Positions 33,102-41,204 are shown, counted from the stretch's first letter. The stretch is 43,622 bases of DNA from Cyclobacteriaceae bacterium (GCA_020436125.1 JAGQYK010000026.1:1-43622); one strand, 5' to 3'. Made by a program: numbers and translations. Notes: generated by a model from the sequence alone, not told the origin.

Positions 33102-35402
33102 TCATTTAATAATAGGAGCACTCAAACAACTCTCCGGAATCTTAAAGGCATCCACCAGCGGCACAGCCTCCTGACGGATTTCCCAACAGAGTTTGTTGAT
33201 CAACTTTCGGATGGCTTTGGTTTTAGCCCCTGCCATATAATCGTGCTCGAGGTACCAACCTTTGTTCTTCTCAATTTGTGACAGCGCAAACAGGTCGCAT
33301 AACTTTTTCAATACGGCCTTACAAGCTTTGTCTTGGGTACGCTCTACCTGTGCAATGAATTGTTCCAAAATGATTCGCTCTATATAGGCATGCCCCACAT
33401 TCACCAGATGGTATTGCGTTTGGTTGAAGGCATCGAACGAATCCATACCACTGTCGAGATGTTTCTTCAGTCGCCTGGCAGCGGAAGTAAGTATGTCTCT
33501 TTCTCTGTACCTGAAGGCGCTCAACTGAAACTCCGGATCCAGCAGATGATCTTCATCCGTGTTGCGGATAGTCAAAGGGTTCATCTCTTTGATGGAAGTC
33601 TTGGCTTGCGAGCCCACATAATTAAGTATACCAAAGAAATCAATGTTGCTGAACTCTTGTTTGAACTCCGTTAGTCTGCTCTTGGCGACCAGTTGCATCA
33701 GCACTGTATTGTCTCCTTCAAAAGTGGTGTAGATGTCAGAGTCGTTTTTCAGATCATCGATTCGGTTTTCTGTCAGGTAGCCTTTGCCACCACAGGCCTC
33801 ACGGCACTCTTGCAACGTGTGTGTGGTGTTCCACGTAGCAAATGATTTCATACCGGCAGCCAATGCTTCAATCTCCTGCATGTCTTCTTCCGAGCGGTTG
33901 ATGAATCGATCGGTGAGGTATTTCAAAGAAAAGTGAAGGGCGTACACATTCGCCAACAGCGGCATGAGCCTGCGCTGATGGGTTCGGTAATTCAATATCG
34001 GCACTTCGGGTGCATGCTCCGGACCAAACTGTCTGCGTTGGTCTCCATATTTAATAGCAATGGTCAGTCCGGACTTAGAGGCACTGTTACCTGATCTGGG
34101 TATGCCAATACGGCCACCGACCAAGGTTCCCAACATGGTGAAGAACCTGCGGTTGTCACTGGCGATGGGACTCGTAAACTTTCCGTCTTCGTCTACACCG
34201 GCAAAGCGATCCAGCATTTCGTCTTTGGGCACGCGCACGTTGTCAAAGTAGATCACGCCATTGTCTACACCATTAAGTCCCATCTTTCTGCCACAGTCCT
34301 TGATGGTGACACCGGGATGTAAAATACCCTGCTTGTTGCGCAACGGTACCACGAAGGCACTAACTCCATAATCTATGCCGTTGATAATCAGTTTGGCAAA
34401 CACCGTAGCAGCCTGACCGTGCAGCGCAGCGTTGCCAATGTATTCCTTGCGTGCTTCTTCACAGGGTGTATGGATGACAAAGGTTTGATCTTCGTGATCG
34501 TAGGTAGCCGTAGTGAGTATTCCTTTTACATTGGAACCGTGGCCTGTCTCCGTCATGGCAAAGCACCCCGGCAATTCCAAAGTACCAATGTCTTTTATAT
34601 ATTTCTTGTGGTGCTTTTCTGTACCCAGGAAATAGACACTCATTCCCCAGAGCCCGAATTGTACACCAAACTTGATGACCAAACTTAGGTCATGGTAACT
34701 GAGGGCTTCCATGATGGAGAAATAGTTGGCCATACTGCCACCGCCACCATATTCTTTGGGAAAGGCCATGGCTCCAAAACCCTGTTGGGCCAATAAGTGG
34801 CACCACTCCAATACTTTCTCCCTTCGTTCCTTCAGGTTGTCGGTATCGATGTATTCAAAGGCGGGGTCGGAGAGGATGGTTTTTACTTTATTAAGGATGT
34901 CAGCCTGGTCACCGTCTAGTAACGCAGCCATGGTGTTGACATCAAACGAAGCTTTCGTTTCCTGTTGGTCCGTAATGGTTTTGCGCTGAGCGGCATTGAA
35001 GATAAAAGCCGACTCACTGCTGATGACACCCAATACACTTTCAATTTCCCGCAAGGATTGCTGGGCTTCTTTATTGATTTCCTTTTTAGCCTCATGGAGG
35101 GCGGCCAATTGTAACCCAATGTCTACGAGACCATGCTTTTTGTCCGCACTGGCCTGGTCGGCCACCTTTTGTATTTCTTCGAGCCAGCTTTTGAGCTCGT
35201 CAGGAGCGGGCGGTGTAGCCGGGTTGAGTTGACTCAGCAAGAAAGTCTTCTCTTCTTCCGACAACCATTCCTGCTTGTCCACCAGCTGTTGGATGGTTTT
35301 GATTTCGCTGGGGGTGAGCACCGCATCGCACCACACGGCATAGTAGATAGGTAGGAATACGTAGAGAGAAGGGTTGTTGGTGAGTAACGGACTAGAGAGC
35401 AT
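33102..35402 (-). CDS. Acyl-CoA dehydrogenase/oxidase-family protein with long N-terminus
   Basis: The 766-aa flavoenzyme acts on acyl-CoA thioesters. Residues 1-160 are an alpha-helical extension with no match to the catalytic core. From about 170 on the acyl-CoA dehydrogenase fold is clear: LLAQQGFGAMAFPKEYGGGG, CFAMTETGHGSNVKG, GRKMGLNGVDNGVIYFDNVRVPKD, RRQFGPEHAPEVPILNYRTHQ, and CREACGGKGYLTENRI followed by YTTFEGDNTVLM, where the glutamate is the likely base. The latter motif is closer to acyl-CoA oxidases than to short-chain dehydrogenases. It is monocistronic, with a TATTTTTG promoter box about 95 bases upstream. Confidence 0.9.
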   Translation of the reverse strand: MLSSPLLTNNPSLYVFLPIYYAVWCDAVLTPSEIKTIQQLVDKQEWLSEEEKTFLLSQLNPATPPAPDELKSWLEEIQKVADQASADKKHGLVDIGLQLAALHEAKKEINKEAQQSLREIESVLGVISSESAFIFNAAQRKTITDQQETKASFDVNTMAALLDGDQADILNKVKTILSDPAFEYIDTDNLKERREKVLEWCHLLAQQGFGAMAFPKEYGGGGSMANYFSIMEALSYHDLSLVIKFGVQFGLWGMSVYFLGTEKHHKKYIKDIGTLELPGCFAMTETGHGSNVKGILTTATYDHEDQTFVIHTPCEEARKEYIGNAALHGQAATVFAKLIINGIDYGVSAFVVPLRNKQGILHPGVTIKDCGRKMGLNGVDNGVIYFDNVRVPKDEMLDRFAGVDEDGKFTSPIASDNRRFFTMLGTLVGGRIGIPRSGNSASKSGLTIAIKYGDQRRQFGPEHAPEVPILNYRTHQRRLMPLLANVYALHFSLKYLTDRFINRSEEDMQEIEALAAGMKSFATWNTTHTLQECREACGGKGYLTENRIDDLKNDSDIYTTFEGDNTVLMQLVAKSRLTEFKQEFSNIDFFGILNYVGSQAKTSIKEMNPLTIRNTDEDHLLDPEFQLSAFRYRERDILTSAARRLKKHLDSGMDSFDAFNQTQYHLVNVGHAYIERIILEQFIAQVERTQDKACKAVLKKLCDLFALSQIEKNKGWYLEHDYMAGAKTKAIRKLINKLCWEIRQEAVPLVDAFKIPESCLSAPIIK

Positions 35403-35530
35403 GGTTATCTGGTTGTTGGTTTTTTGACAATTATTTAACAGGTGATAGTTGTTGATTGTTACTTCTTATTTCTGTCTTCTTACTTCTCACAGCTATTCAA
35501 AAATACAAAGTAATCCTTGAAAGTGAGGAA
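35403..35530. other. Leader region of the acyl-CoA dehydrogenase
   Basis: This AT-rich stretch belongs to the minus-strand gene. It contains repeated CTTCTTA blocks (35463-35488) similar to the inverted repeat at 26599-26642, and a TATTTTTG -7 box at 35498-35505. Nothing coding is seen. Confidence 0.4.
35498..35505 (-). promoter_or_regulatory. TAnnTTTG -7 element upstream of the acyl-CoA dehydrogenase
   Basis: The minus strand reads TATTTTTG, a perfect consensus match, implying a leader of about 90 bases before ATG 35402. A convincing TTTG -33 box is not seen. Confidence 0.45.
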
Positions 35531-35555
35531 CGTGTAATTCAAATGCCCTGAAGGG

Positions 35556-35848
35556 GTGTATGGTTTTGCACTCGGGGTGGGTAGAATGTACCCTCGGTGT
35601 GGTTGGGAATGCTGGAGCACCACATACAATACCCCTTTGGGGTGGTCGGTTTTGCACTTGGTGTATATGGTTTTGCAGATGGGCCATATGGAAGTGCACA
35701 AGCGGTGGATGGTTTTGCACTTGGGGTGGATTGGATGTACCCTCCGTGTGGTTGGAAGTGCAGGAGCACCACACACAATACACCCTTGGTGTGGTTGGCT
35801 TTGCACTCGGGGTGGTTGGCTTTTTTGGTAGGAAAAGGTGAGGGTTGA
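35556..35848. repeat. G/T-rich imperfect tandem duplication, open in all six frames
   Basis: Two copies of a 149-bp unit begin at 35560 and 35709 with ATGGTTTTGCAC; the second is truncated after about 112 matching bases. Shared blocks include GGGGTGG, ATGTACCCTC, GTGTGGTTGG and GGAGCACCACA. The motif TTTTGCACT/TTTTGCAG recurs at about 35563, 35650, 35670 and 35712, with CTTTGCACT at about 35795. The plus strand is rich in G and T and poor in A, and none of the six frames has a stop across at least 35597-35783. I do not think it is coding; the openness follows from composition. No known repeat family is recognised. Confidence 0.75.
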
Positions 35849-35911
35849 GCCACCGTTTTAGGCTTATAAAAAAATGTGAAAAATATTTTAAAAATAATTA
35901 AGAAAAACGCA

Positions 35912-35943
35912 ACTCTTACATAGGGATTTTCCGTATTAAGAGT
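35912..35943 (+). promoter_or_regulatory. Hairpin directly before the start codon of the orphan gene
   Basis: ACTCTTA (35912-35918) pairs with TAAGAGT (35937-35943), then ATA with TAT, then GGA with TCC around TTT, with one bulged C and one G-G mismatch. The ATG at 35944 follows with no gap, so a folded RNA would block initiation there, or the real start is ATG 35971 and the hairpin is a leader structure. As DNA it could equally be an operator. Confidence 0.6.
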
Positions 35944-36687
35944 ATGTATAACAAATTAACATTTTATGTTATGTCCCATGTTAAAACCATGCAAGCCTTT
36001 GGGAAGCTCAAGGGTATCTGCACCGGGTTAGGAGGAGCCTACAATCCCGGACAACAAAACCTCCAGGTGAAAGCGTTGACCACCCTTCAGTTCAACGCAC
36101 AACAATTGATGGATGAAGTCATTGAAGCGAAGACAGCTTATGACAACATCACCAACAGACGAGAGCTGGCCTTTCGCGATGTGCGGTCTTTGGGATCACG
36201 TATCTGCTACCAGTTGAGATCCTGTGGTGCCCATCCGCTTACACTGGCCGATGCCGTGGCAAGCAACCGTAAGTTGCAGGGGCGCATGCGCTACCGCACA
36301 CCGGAGCCCATGCCACAGGAGGGAGAAGTACCAGTAAGCAAGCGCAAAGGGCATCCTAGAAACTTTGCAAGTATGGTGCAGTACTTTGCACAGCTGGTAG
36401 AGACCGCTTCTGCGGAACCGTTCTACCGCCCTGTGGCGGAAGAGCTGACCATAGAAAGTCTGGAACAAAAGGTGGTGGAGTTGAGAAGCCTCAACGAACT
36501 GGTGATGAAAGCCGAGCTGAAATTGAATCAGTTGTACAAACAGCGCAATGCGGTGTTGTATGAAGACGAGAACAGCCTGGTGAACATTGGCAGAGCGGTG
36601 AGACACCACATCAGAGCCACCTTCGGATTCAGAAGTGCTCCGCACGAGGAGTTGATTAATGTAAGTTTTACCAAATCCTACAGATGA
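35944..36687 (+). CDS. Orphan conserved-looking hypothetical protein
   Basis: The 247-aa protein is mainly helical and polar, without signal or membrane segment. It opens with HVKTMQAFGKLKGICTGLGGAYNPG, has a long helix with QQLMDEVIEAKTAYDNITNRRELAF, a basic central stretch (GRMRYRTPEPMPQEGEVPVSKRKGHPRN), a second coiled-coil-prone helix (ESLEQKVVELRSLNELVMKAELKLNQLYKQRNAVLYED) and ends GRAVRHHIRATFGFRSAPHEELINVSFTKSYR. I do not know its function; the layout suggests a nucleic-acid or protein-binding factor. The gene is visibly richer in G+C than its neighbours, has its own leader hairpin and strong terminator, and follows the tandem G/T repeat, so it may be mobile or recently gained. Confidence 0.75.
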   Translation: MYNKLTFYVMSHVKTMQAFGKLKGICTGLGGAYNPGQQNLQVKALTTLQFNAQQLMDEVIEAKTAYDNITNRRELAFRDVRSLGSRICYQLRSCGAHPLTLADAVASNRKLQGRMRYRTPEPMPQEGEVPVSKRKGHPRNFASMVQYFAQLVETASAEPFYRPVAEELTIESLEQKVVELRSLNELVMKAELKLNQLYKQRNAVLYEDENSLVNIGRAVRHHIRATFGFRSAPHEELINVSFTKSYR

Positions 36688-36705
36688 TGAAATCCATCGT
36701 AAACT

Positions 36706-36738
36706 AAAACCCCTGCAAGTCGACTGCAGGGGTTTTTT
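36706..36738 (+). terminator. Strong intrinsic terminator of the orphan gene
   Basis: AAAACCCCTGCA (36706-36717) pairs perfectly with TGCAGGGGTTTT (36725-36736) around a seven-base loop and is followed by more T. The AAAA/TTTT flanks make it potentially bidirectional. Confidence 0.92.
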
Positions 36739-37260
36739 CGTTTATGGGGAGTAGTATAGCATTTTTAGTATATGCTAGGGAAAATAATGTTGATTATGGT
36801 ATCTTGAGCAGATAGCTAACTGTATAAGATGCACCAGTGCTGTCTGAAAGCAATGGGTATACACTCACGGTCATTGTTATCACCCATCCGAAAATGTAGA
36901 TAAGATGCGGTTGGTGAAAACACCAACCACAGGTTATGCCTAAGCAGGGGGATGAAAACAAACTTTATTTTGCTGGTTAATCAATATCGGGTGGCCGCTT
37001 TTATTGATCTGGTGGGTAATTGGGGATTGGATAACTTTAATCAAATAAGGCTCGCTATGGAGTAGAGTTTCAATTCCAAATCAACATATTACAAAGCCTT
37101 TAAAGTGTTGAAAGGCGTGACACTCAAAACCTATTTCAGGAACAACGAGCTGGAAGAGCAACAAAATTAAGTGCGGATAATTTATACGTATCTTTTATTA
37201 CTTCTTTTATCAGACACTCCCGGGAGCATGTTCGTATAGTTGCAATAAAAATTTTCTTAT
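36739..37260. other. Gap with a hairpin and a decayed gene remnant
   Basis: No intact gene is seen in these 522 bases. An 8-bp perfect hairpin GGTTGGTG-AAAA-CACCAACC lies at 36909-36928, without a T-run. A broken reading frame follows at 36952-37170. The last 90 bases before the gene at 37261 hold an imperfect -7 box, TATAGTTG at 37235-37242. Confidence 0.5.
36952..37170 (+). pseudogene. Remnant of a probable outer-membrane-type protein
   Basis: Three short pieces of protein-like sequence follow each other in two frames. A 37-codon piece from ATG 36952 contains VAAFIDLVGNWGLDNFN; a second (37047-37103, another frame) reads KARYGVEFQFQINILQSL; a third (37102-37170, first frame again) reads KVLKGVTLKTYFRNNELEEQ and ends in TAA. 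Alternating polar and hydrophobic residues suggest beta-strands of a barrel. The frameshifts and stops mean nothing functional remains. Confidence 0.45.
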
Positions 37261-38166
37261 ATGCGAATACGATCAACTCTTATTGCTATACTCTATTGCA
37301 GCGTGGCTGCCGCACAATCCCAACCGGACATCACTGCGTTGGCCAATGGTTACCTTCAGGCTTTTAGAGAGGTTGACTTTGATAAGATGGGGACCTTTCT
37401 TCACGATTCGGTGGTGTTTGATGACCTTATTTCCCATGCGGAAGGAAAACCCCAAGTAGTCCAAAATTGGAAGGACGCGTTTGTGTTCAAGCCTGAATAT
37501 ATTCGTTTGGATGTGCGTGAGCAATTTACTTCTGGTCACTTTGTAGTGTCTGATGTATTCTATGAAGCACTCACAAAAATACAGGGAAAAAATGTATTGG
37601 TGAGAGCAGAAGTCTTCATGGTGCTCCAATTTGAGGGAGATAAAATTATTCTGTTGATGGACTTCCCGGATTTTGATGCCTTAGGAAGGCAAAGTCAGGC
37701 GCAATTGAAGAACGAAATTAGGGTAAAAGACAATCCTAACGTTGCAATCACCATGGCCTACATGGATGCTTATTCCCGTTGGGATACCCAAACCATGAGT
37801 ACCTTCTTTCATGATTCTATTTCCTTTAAGGATCTGACGGCCAAAGATGCATTCAAAGGAGGGAAGTTTGAGCATGAAGGCAAGCCTAATGTGGCAGGTT
37901 TTTGGAATGGAATATTTGGCGATCAGCGGCTAGAATTTGTAGATATGGTGGTACACAACACCTTTCAGGCAGGAAGTTATGTGATGTTGAATACCACTTT
38001 ATCGATGATATTACCCCAATCCTGGACTGGTAACGCTCCTGGAAAAGTGTATGTATCATTGCCCATCAAGACGGCATTAAAATTTGAAAACGGAAAAATA
38101 ATAAGTCAACGTGATTTTGCTGATTATGCGGTATATAATAAGCAAATACAAATCCAAACGAAGTAG
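37261..38166 (+). CDS. Secreted protein with two NTF2-like (SnoaL) domains
   Basis: The 301-aa product has a short signal (MRIRSTLIAILYCSVAAA) and two similar NTF2-like domains in tandem. The helix FREVDFDKMGTFLHDSVVFDDL of the first (about 34-56) matches YSRWDTQTMSTFFHDSISFKDL of the second (about 171-192), and EGKPQVVQNWKDAF matches EGKPNVAGFWNGIF. This points to an internal duplication. Each domain could bind one small ligand; no catalytic residues can be named. The gene is followed closely by a small leucine-rich secreted protein, possibly on the same transcript. Confidence 0.85.
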   Translation: MRIRSTLIAILYCSVAAAQSQPDITALANGYLQAFREVDFDKMGTFLHDSVVFDDLISHAEGKPQVVQNWKDAFVFKPEYIRLDVREQFTSGHFVVSDVFYEALTKIQGKNVLVRAEVFMVLQFEGDKIILLMDFPDFDALGRQSQAQLKNEIRVKDNPNVAITMAYMDAYSRWDTQTMSTFFHDSISFKDLTAKDAFKGGKFEHEGKPNVAGFWNGIFGDQRLEFVDMVVHNTFQAGSYVMLNTTLSMILPQSWTGNAPGKVYVSLPIKTALKFENGKIISQRDFADYAVYNKQIQIQTK

Positions 38167-38250
38167 CCTACTTAAGTCTTGTGGCCAGAATAGGTATTCG
38201 GGTATCCATTTCGTATCAAATCCGTTGCAATTTTAAACTTATCAACCAAA

Positions 38251-38586
38251 ATGAAAGGAATCCAACAGCATTTTTGTAGGGTATTGGTAGTAATCCTGTT
38301 TATCCTGCATAGCGCAAACCTATTTGGACAAGTGGATAGCGTCACCGATGTGGTAGATCTATCTGGAGAGCCTCTTTCCACTTTCCCGATGCATGTGTTA
38401 GAAAATACCGAATTGCAAAAACTTGTGCTTAATGAAACGCATCTGTCTTCACTTCCAGAAGGTATTGGAGTGTTGAAAGCCCTTAAATCACTTGAGTTCA
38501 ATCATCTTGATCAACCCAACCTAGAATTTAAACAACCGGATATACTGCTTACCAACCGAAAGGACGCTAACCATTGGATAAAGTAA
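38251..38586 (+). CDS. Small secreted leucine-rich-repeat protein
   Basis: The 111-aa product has a signal peptide (VLVVILFILHSANLFG) and then two LRR-like units: VDLSGEPLSTFPMHVLENTELQKLVLNETHLSSLPEGIGVLKALKSLEF (positions about 36-88; shown by its L-x-x-L spacing and SLPEGIG). Free-standing LRR proteins usually have many more repeats, so this may be a truncated or very short member. Function unknown. Confidence 0.65.
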   Translation: MKGIQQHFCRVLVVILFILHSANLFGQVDSVTDVVDLSGEPLSTFPMHVLENTELQKLVLNETHLSSLPEGIGVLKALKSLEFNHLDQPNLEFKQPDILLTNRKDANHWIK

Positions 38587-38631
38587 AGTGCTGCTATACC
38601 AATTAAGAATTGTGGATAATCTAAAGTGACC

Positions 38632-39128
38632 ATGCAGTATGAACTAGAAACAACGAGAACTTATTTACGGCAGTTGATGATGCACACGATCTTTATCAAC
38701 TCAACCTTGATCCGGAAGTATTAAAATATACTGGCGATAAACCCTTTGGCACTGTTGATGACGCAAAAGCATTTCTTTCAAGTTATGACCAATACAACAA
38801 GTATAATGTGGGAAGGTTGGCTGTTGTTGTCAAAGACACTGATCAATTCATTGGATGGTGTGGCTTAAAATTTGATCTGGATCAATACGATATTGGTTTC
38901 AGGTTGTTTAGGGAGTATTGGAATCAAGGCTTTGCTACAGAAGCCGCGGGGAGATGTGTTGAATATGGTTTCAATCATTTGGGTTTAAGTGAAATCATTG
39001 GCAGAGCCAGGAAAGAAAACAAAGCTTCCATCAGGGTATTGGAGAAAATAGGAATGACTTTCAAGAAGACCTTTGACTTTGATGGACAGGAGGGTGTGAT
39101 TTACTTTGCAACGAGGCTGAATTTATAA
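38632..39128 (+). pseudogene. GNAT N-acetyltransferase broken by a frameshift
   Basis: The N-terminal frame starts at ATG 38632 (MQYELETTRTYLRQ) and the rest is in another frame from about 38676 (DDAHDLYQLNLDPEVLKYTG onward), continuing without a break to the stop at 39128. Read together they give a 165-aa RimJ/RimL-type acetyltransferase with FIGWCGLKFDL, DIGFRLFREYWNQGFATEAA (acetyl-CoA loop as YWNQGFAT) and ENKASIRVLEKIGMTF. A net change of minus one base near 38671-38678 separates the parts. A GTG at 38808 could make a 106-aa fragment only. A sequencing error is possible. Confidence 0.75.
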
Positions 39129-39149
39129 TCGTGAGGTAGATTCGAAAAT

Positions 39150-39626
39150 ATGAAGTTGCTTTTATTCGTATTCGTATTCTTATTGGTTATAACAGGGCAT
39201 CATTGTTTTGGGCAACAAACGTTATTGATGCTGCAAAAAAGAAACAAGAACAAGAATGTATACTACAAGATAGGAGATGAACTTTCTTTTAGACTAGCAG
39301 ATAATAAAAGTAAAGTCTCAGGAGAGATAATTGCATTCCAAGACAGTGTTATAGTTTTCAAAGGATTTGAGGTTATAGTAAGTAAAATATCCAGTCTCTA
39401 CATTGACGAAAAGACGAGGTGGTGGCTTCGGTACAAAGTAGAACAGCTTTCGTTTATTGTGGGTGGTGGCTATTTACTGCTCGATCTTATCAATACCTGT
39501 GAATTGAATAAGGATACTTTAGTTGTAAGTGGCTCATTAATAGGAGTTGGCCTTGTGGCCAGGGCTTTGATAGGCAACAGAATAAAGATAAAAGGAAGGA
39601 CAAAATTGAGGGTGATTGAAATATGA
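39150..39626 (+). CDS. Secreted or membrane-associated hypothetical protein
   Basis: The 158-aa product starts with a signal-like helix (MKLLLFVFVFLLVITGHHCFGQ), then a small beta-rich part (YYKIGDELSFRLADNKSKVSGEIIAFQDSVIVFKGFEVIVSKISSLYID) and two hydrophobic segments near the end (FIVGGGYLLLDLI and VVSGSLIGVGLVARALIG). The pattern is common among unnamed Bacteroidota envelope proteins. I do not recognise a function. Confidence 0.65.
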   Translation: MKLLLFVFVFLLVITGHHCFGQQTLLMLQKRNKNKNVYYKIGDELSFRLADNKSKVSGEIIAFQDSVIVFKGFEVIVSKISSLYIDEKTRWWLRYKVEQLSFIVGGGYLLLDLINTCELNKDTLVVSGSLIGVGLVARALIGNRIKIKGRTKLRVIEI

Positions 39627-39784
39627 TGCTTCGATATTGCACTTGCGGTAGCAACCAAAGAGATGGGTAAAATATACTCATGATGAGAATCACTGGTTGC
39701 GGTGATGGGTATCATTACTAATTAGCGGGTTATAAAATATCTTGTTCTTGTTGAAGGATCAACATAACATAATATTTTAAACCG

Positions 39785-40525
39785 ATGAAAAACAAAACAG
39801 TAATTATAACAGGTGCCGCATCAGGTATTGGAAAATCTACCGCTCAATTGTTTGCCAAAGAAGGAGCAAATGTGGTAGTCTCTGATATTAACGAGGCCGA
39901 TGGTAATCAGGTGGTGAAAGAGATAATTGAAAAGGGTGGTAAAGCTGCTTTTTTTAAAACTGATGTTTCCAAACCGGAGGAGATGAAAGCCTTGGTTGAC
40001 TTTACACTTAAAACGTATGGCCAGTTGGATGTAGCGGTGAACAATGCCGGAGTTGGAGGTGAAATCAATCCTGTTGGGGATATGAGTATAGAAGGGTGGA
40101 ATAATATCATTGCCATCAATCTCAATAGTTTGTTTTATGGAATGAAGTACCAGATACAAGCGATGTTGAAAAATGGAAGTGGTAGTATCGTGAATATTTC
40201 TTCCATTTTAGGTGCTGTGGGTTTTGCGGGTTCTGCCGGGTATACTGCTGCCAAGCATGGTGTGGTAGGTCTTACTCAAACTGCAGCGCTCGAATACTCT
40301 GCACAAAAGATCAGGGTGAATGCCGTGGGGCCGGGCTTTATTGAAACACCGTTGCTGGATGCCTTGGATGCTGACATGAAGAAGCAATTGGTTGCCCTTC
40401 ATCCTATTGGTCGCCTTGGCAAAAGCGAAGAAGTGGCTGAGATCATTTTCTGGTTGGCCAGTGATAAAGCCTCTTTTGTAACAGGCAGTTACTACCCGGT
40501 TGATGGTGGTTATCTGGCCCGTTAG
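39785..40525 (+). CDS. Short-chain dehydrogenase/reductase (SDR)
   Basis: The 246-aa enzyme is a classical SDR. The cofactor motif is TGAASGIG (9-16), with D34 in VVSDINEA favouring NAD over NADP. NNAG is at 86-89, the catalytic serine at about 139-140 in IVNISS, and Y153 and K157 in GYTAAKHG. The C-terminal ASFVTGSYYPVDGGY is typical of glucose/3-oxoacyl-type members. The substrate is not predictable. It stands alone and has a strong terminator downstream. Confidence 0.93.
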   Translation: MKNKTVIITGAASGIGKSTAQLFAKEGANVVVSDINEADGNQVVKEIIEKGGKAAFFKTDVSKPEEMKALVDFTLKTYGQLDVAVNNAGVGGEINPVGDMSIEGWNNIIAINLNSLFYGMKYQIQAMLKNGSGSIVNISSILGAVGFAGSAGYTAAKHGVVGLTQTAALEYSAQKIRVNAVGPGFIETPLLDALDADMKKQLVALHPIGRLGKSEEVAEIIFWLASDKASFVTGSYYPVDGGYLAR

Positions 40526-40554
40526 AAGCGATATTTTAGTTTTAATTTACTATT

Positions 40555-40594
40555 CTCCCCGTATCCGATCTTGGGTTCGGGGAGTTTGTTTTTA
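40555..40594 (+). terminator. Intrinsic terminator after the SDR gene
   Basis: CTCCCCG (40555-40561) pairs with CGGGGAG (40578-40584), and after one T-T mismatch ATCC pairs with GGGT around GATCTT. TTTGTTTTTA follows. Confidence 0.88.
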
Positions 40595-40763
40595 TCCCTG
40601 AAAACCTGCCTGCTTAGCAACACTATTATCGGTCACTGTTTCCCAATAAAAAATCATAGGATTTTCACACGTTGTTACAACAAAATGAGCGCAATGCCCG
40701 TATCTTGGGTTTAGATCAGCCTATGGGAAGGGGTACATCTATTTTCTAGGTAAATTTATCGGA

Positions 40764-41204
40764 ATGAAGGAATTCTTTGTGGATATTTTTAAATACCACC
40801 ATCATTATAATCAGGAGTTAGCTGATTTGTTAATAGAGAATAAAGACAAAATTAGTGAGCGTACTGTTCCTTTATTTTCACACTGTATGAATGCTCATCA
40901 AATTTGGAATTCTCGAATTACAGGAGCCGATCCCTATACCGTGCACCAATTGCACACCCTGACAAAATGCAAGGAAATAGATAGTGATAATTACGCTATA
41001 ACCCTGAAGATTCTGGAGGAGTTTAATCTTAATACTATTATCGACTACCAAACTTCCAAGGGGGATGCGTTTAGCAATACTATTCAAGAGATACTTTTTC
41101 ATGTCGCCAATCACTTTACGCATCATAAGGGACAAATTATCTCGGACCTAAGACAAAGTGGAATTGAGCCTTTGATAACGGACTATATTTTTTACAAAAG
41201 ATAA
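40764..41204 (+). CDS. DinB-family protein
   Basis: The 146-aa four-helix-bundle protein has the metal-ligand histidines H45 (NAHQIWNSRI) and the last-helix pair H117 and H121 (HVANHFTHHKGQI). The opening KYHHHYNQELADLL and the final RQSGIEP also match the family. The role may be thiol transfer or detoxification, but it is not known. It is monocistronic. The other DinB-type protein in this window (6558) belongs to a different subgroup. Confidence 0.9.
   Translation: MKEFFVDIFKYHHHYNQELADLLIENKDKISERTVPLFSHCMNAHQIWNSRITGADPYTVHQLHTLTKCKEIDSDNYAITLKILEEFNLNTIIDYQTSKGDAFSNTIQEILFHVANHFTHHKGQIISDLRQSGIEPLITDYIFYKR

Noticed and set aside
35556-35830. Possible CRISPR array because of recurring TTTTGCACT motifs
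   Set aside because: Spacing is irregular (about 87, 20, 42 and 84 bases), the motifs are short and diverged, the larger period is a simple two-copy duplication, and no cas gene is present.
35480-35853. Six overlapping reading frames of about 80-110 codons in the G/T-rich repeat
   Set aside because: All six frames are open at once, which points to base composition rather than coding. The translations are low-complexity repeats (for example CKTIH and GVVGFAL) with no plausible start signal or conserved domain.
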